A DNA stretch of 64,000 nt. Origin: Patiriisocius sp047731265. GTDB lineage: Bacteria; Bacteroidota; Bacteroidia; Flavobacteriales; Flavobacteriaceae. Shown one piece after another: positions 61,409 through 64,000 of this stretch. The stretch's first letter is position 1. Each line of letters starts with the position of its first letter. A model generated the notes under the pieces. It did not search any database. It was not told the origin of the DNA and saw only the letters and a program-made list of their open reading frames with translations. The DNA lies in the NCBI RefSeq assembly GCF_047731265.1, contig NZ_CP159835.1, positions 2,294,001-2,358,000 on the forward strand, read 5' to 3'. Made by a program: the position numbers and the translations under genes.

Positions 61409-63298
61409 ATGGAAGAAAAGAAATTTGACCTCAATTCACTAATAGGATTTTTACTTATTGGAGCCATTTTTATTTGGATGCTTTGGCTTCAAACGCCGAG
61501 TGAAGAAGAAATAGCGGCAGAGGAAGCTAAAATCGAAGCAGAAAAAGTAATAATAGAGGAGACCGCTGGGCAAAAGCAAAGTGACATCACATTGACAAAG
61601 GCTGCCAAGCAAATAAGCGCAATTTCGGGCACAGACTCCTTGGGCTTATCAAAACTACAAAATAGGTTAGGCTCTTTTGCATATTCTGGAACCTTGCCAT
61701 CTGCAAGAGAAGGTACTACTGTTGTTGAAAATGATGTATTGTCATTAACGATAAGTAACAGAGGAGGTTTTATTACTGAAGCACGATTAAAAAAGCACGT
61801 TACCCACGATTCTATTCCAATCTATTTAATTAAGGATGGAAATTCAACGTTAAACTTTCAGTTTTCTGCAGAAAATAGATTGCTAAATACAGAAGAGTTA
61901 TTCTTCGAACCTCAAATTTCTCAAAATGGAGATAACCAAGTCTTGACGATGCGTTTAAAGACTTCGGCTAATGCTTATTTAGAATATCGTTACGAGTTGT
62001 TGCCTGGAGAGTATATGACAAATTTTAGTATTAAATCTCAGGGGCTTGATGGCGTAATCAATACCAGTCAACCCATGTATTTAGATTGGAAATTAAAAGG
62101 ATACCGTCATGCAAAGAGTATTAGTTATGAAAATAGGTATTCTCGTCTAACGTATGAATATGAAGGGGATAAGCATTCAAAATTAGGGCCAACTGGCGAA
62201 GATGACGAGCTGGAGGTTGACGTAAATTGGTTAAATTTTAGGCAACACTTTTTTAGTTCTATGCTACTTACAGACAATTCTTTTAAAGAAGTAGCTTTTA
62301 GTTCAATAGATTTAGTGGAAGACGAAGAAGTTGACACGGTATACACAAAGCAATACGGTGCTAAAATATTATTAGAACCAAGAGGAGGAGCATTGGCAGA
62401 AAAAATGAACCTCTATTTTGGGCCAACAGATTATAAAATATTCAAAAAATACGATCGCAATCTAGATGAGGCAATGCCTTTAGGTTGGGGGATTTTTGGG
62501 ATGATAAATAAGTTTTTAATTATACCATTATTTGGGTTTTTGAGTGGATGGATGCCTGCGGGAATTGCTATTATTTTATTGACAATTATACTTAAGCTAG
62601 CCTTGTCTCCTGTGCAATACAAGCAATATGTGGCACAGGCAAAAATGAAAGTATTGAAGCCAGAAATTGACGCAATTAAAAAGAAGAACGAAGGGAATTC
62701 AATGAAGATTCAACAAGAAACTATGAAACTTCAAAATATTGCAGGGGCCAGTCCGCTCAAGGGTTGTTTGCCTGCGGTATTGCAGATTCCGGTGTTTTAC
62801 GCCTTATTTACATTCTTCCCAACAGCCTTTGATTTGCGTCAAAAAAGCTTCTTGTGGGCAGATGATTTATCTAGTTTTGATACCATAGCAGAGTTGCCGT
62901 TTTATATTCCTTTATACGGAGACCACGTTAGTTTATTCCCGATTTTAGCATCTATCGCGATCTTTATTTATATGATGATGACGATGGGGCAGAGTATGCA
63001 AACACAACAACAGCCGGGAATGCCAAACATGAAATTTTTGATGTATTTGTCACCGTTGTTTATGTTAGTATTCTTCAATAACTACGCGAGTGGTTTATCG
63101 TTGTACTATTTTATTTCCAATTTATTGACGATCGGTATTATGCTCTTTATCAAAAACTTCATTATCGACGAAGATAAAATTCATGCAAAAATCGAAGTAA
63201 AAAAATCTAAGCCGAAAAAGCAAAGCAAGTTCTCCAAAAAGATGTCAGATATGATGGAGCAAGCAGAAGTACAAAAGAAAAACCAGAAGAAGAAATAG
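61409..63298 (+). CDS. yidC: Membrane protein insertase YidC
   Basis: This 629-aa insertase places and folds inner-membrane proteins, alone or with SecYEG. The N-terminal helix is FLLIGAIFIWMLWLQ. A large periplasmic beta-sandwich domain follows (about 80-340), then the conserved five-helix core (from about 355), with 'GWGIFGMINKFLIIPLF', 'ALSPVQYKQYVAQAKMKVL', 'GCLPAVLQIPVFYALF' and a lysine-rich tail that could bind ribosomes. I use the ATG at 61409 (MEEKKFDLNSLIGF), the family N-terminus, instead of 61391. Confidence 0.95.
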   Translation: MEEKKFDLNSLIGFLLIGAIFIWMLWLQTPSEEEIAAEEAKIEAEKVIIEETAGQKQSDITLTKAAKQISAISGTDSLGLSKLQNRLGSFAYSGTLPSAREGTTVVENDVLSLTISNRGGFITEARLKKHVTHDSIPIYLIKDGNSTLNFQFSAENRLLNTEELFFEPQISQNGDNQVLTMRLKTSANAYLEYRYELLPGEYMTNFSIKSQGLDGVINTSQPMYLDWKLKGYRHAKSISYENRYSRLTYEYEGDKHSKLGPTGEDDELEVDVNWLNFRQHFFSSMLLTDNSFKEVAFSSIDLVEDEEVDTVYTKQYGAKILLEPRGGALAEKMNLYFGPTDYKIFKKYDRNLDEAMPLGWGIFGMINKFLIIPLFGFLSGWMPAGIAIILLTIILKLALSPVQYKQYVAQAKMKVLKPEIDAIKKKNEGNSMKIQQETMKLQNIAGASPLKGCLPAVLQIPVFYALFTFFPTAFDLRQKSFLWADDLSSFDTIAELPFYIPLYGDHVSLFPILASIAIFIYMMMTMGQSMQTQQQPGMPNMKFLMYLSPLFMLVFFNNYASGLSLYYFISNLLTIGIMLFIKNFIIDEDKIHAKIEVKKSKPKKQSKFSKKMSDMMEQAEVQKKNQKKK

Positions 63299-63506
63299 TC
63301 CCACTATCTTCTTCCTAAGTGTAGGCAGACAGAAATAGGGGGTTTAAATATTAGCGTCAAATTTAAAGAGCCTTCCCTAGAGGGGAGGTTCCAGGGTGTT
63401 GGGTTTAAGTTTCTTTTTCAATTGCAAAGCTGCATTTTTTTTGAAAATGAGTTTTTAATTCAATAGAATTATTAAAAGAACGTTATGTAGTAAACGTATT
63501 AAACTT
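63299..63506. other. Intergenic stretch with a GC-rich interspersed motif
   Basis: Holds a ccttccctagaggggagg inverted repeat (about 63370-63387) followed by ttccagggtgttgggttt. The style is that of short repeats scattered in flavobacterial intergenic DNA. No gene was seen. Confidence 0.45.
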
Positions 63507-64000
63507 ATGAAATTTCTCCTCACTATTATTTCAGTTTTCTTGATTTCTTCTGGAGCGCTTTTAGCCCAAGAAATAAACCTTATGGATGCTAATGGGAAGC
63601 GCCATGGTGTATGGAAAAAGAGCTACCCTAATACAAAACAACTCCGCTACCAAGGTCAATTTGACCACGGAAGAGAGATAGGTGTATTTAATTTTTACTG
63701 CGAAGAATGTGGAAATCAGCCCTATGCAATCAAAGAATTTAAAGGCAACGGAGAGGTCTTGGTAACGTATTTCACAAAAAAAGGCAAGCTGGTAAGTGAA
63801 GGTAAAATGATAGGAAAGACAAGGGAAGGAGAATGGCTCACTTATCATAAAAACTCTAAGGAGGTAATGATCAGAGAAAACTACCGCAATGATAAATTAG
63901 ATGGCGTTGTAACTACCTACTATGGAAATAAAGTGGTAACGGAAACGACCCCCTATAAAAATGGAATAAAAGAAGGTCTAAGTAAAAACTATTCGTATGA
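63507..64000 (+). CDS. MORN-repeat (YwqK-like) exported protein, 3' end missing
   Basis: The frame is open from an ATG at 63507 to the window edge (164 codons seen). A signal peptide (MKFLLTIISVFLISSGALLAQ) is followed by MORN-variant repeats of the form 'G-R-G-W-xYY-N-xxxxx' (GKRHGVWKKSY, GKTREGEWLTYH, NDKLDGVVTTYYGN, NGIKEGLSKNY). Databases often label this family a YwqK antitoxin, but in exported Bacteroidota proteins there is no evidence for that role. Confidence 0.85.
   Translation, partial: MKFLLTIISVFLISSGALLAQEINLMDANGKRHGVWKKSYPNTKQLRYQGQFDHGREIGVFNFYCEECGNQPYAIKEFKGNGEVLVTYFTKKGKLVSEGKMIGKTREGEWLTYHKNSKEVMIRENYRNDKLDGVVTTYYGNKVVTETTPYKNGIKEGLSKNYSY

Noticed and set aside
63507..64000. 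Antitoxin of a toxin-antitoxin pair
   Set aside because: The YwqK label rests on MORN-like repeats; this protein has an export signal and no toxin gene is visible.

Overview
The window reads as chromosome of a marine-type member of the Flavobacteriaceae (Bacteroidota). The evidence is AT-rich DNA, TAnnTTTG -7 promoter boxes, type IX secretion (T9SS) substrates of both type A and type B, PorP/SprF-family proteins, a bacillithiol gene (bshC), and the flavobacterial forms of htpG, guaA, pyrG and yidC. No tRNA, rRNA, CRISPR array or intact insertion sequence was seen.

Positions 1-24.5 kb are a surface-adhesin locus. A truncated SprB-like T9SS type B adhesin (2-3538) is followed by a PorP/SprF protein and an OmpA-family (PorE-like) protein. 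The 3' half of the adhesin and both partner genes (1322-6666, 5,345 bp) recur at 19173-24517 with only six differences that I could find, all A/G transitions. Between the copies lie a decayed prfC (release factor 3) gene, a short vestige of an ice-binding-protein gene start, and a giant adhesin locus (8541-21389). That locus has a signal peptide and two DUF3494 (ice-binding-like) domains, then one divergent and 23 near-identical 372-bp (124-aa) repeats, then the same C-terminal half and T9SS sorting domain as the first adhesin. Two small lesions (about 9977-10062) separate the ice-binding part from the repeat part. Each repeat carries an EF-hand-like calcium loop. The design recalls, by convergence, the giant calcium-dependent ice adhesin of Marinomonas. 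It is the most notable system in the window.

Positions 24.5-27.3 kb hold a tight operon (idi, a QueD/PTPS-family gene, a PrxQ peroxiredoxin, manA) and a small conserved gene. Positions 27.3-36.1 kb are mostly minus strand: a DUF4369 lipoprotein, a DUF819 permease, and an operon of SPFH protein, two small proteins, serine hydrolase, alpha/beta hydrolase and a 49-aa ribbon-helix-helix protein too short for usual ORF cut-offs. An S1/P1 nuclease, AlkB and a DoxX protein follow. Positions 36.3-38.8 kb hold a two-component operon. A 1,182-aa secreted repeat protein with a type A sorting domain (38895-42443) and htpG follow on the minus strand.

The htpG upstream region carries a perfect 14-bp inverted repeat with a 9-nt spacer, and a promoter-to-terminator unit that may encode a small RNA. 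Positions 45-47.4 kb hold an ECF sigma factor, a probable anti-sigma partner and a broken phosphatidylserine-decarboxylase-like gene. Positions 47.5-64 kb are largely housekeeping: M14 peptidase, bshC, cbpM/cbpA, guaA, a LysM protein, OsmC, DUF922 and DUF3820 proteins, pyrG, a lipoprotein, yidC, and a MORN-like gene cut by the right edge.
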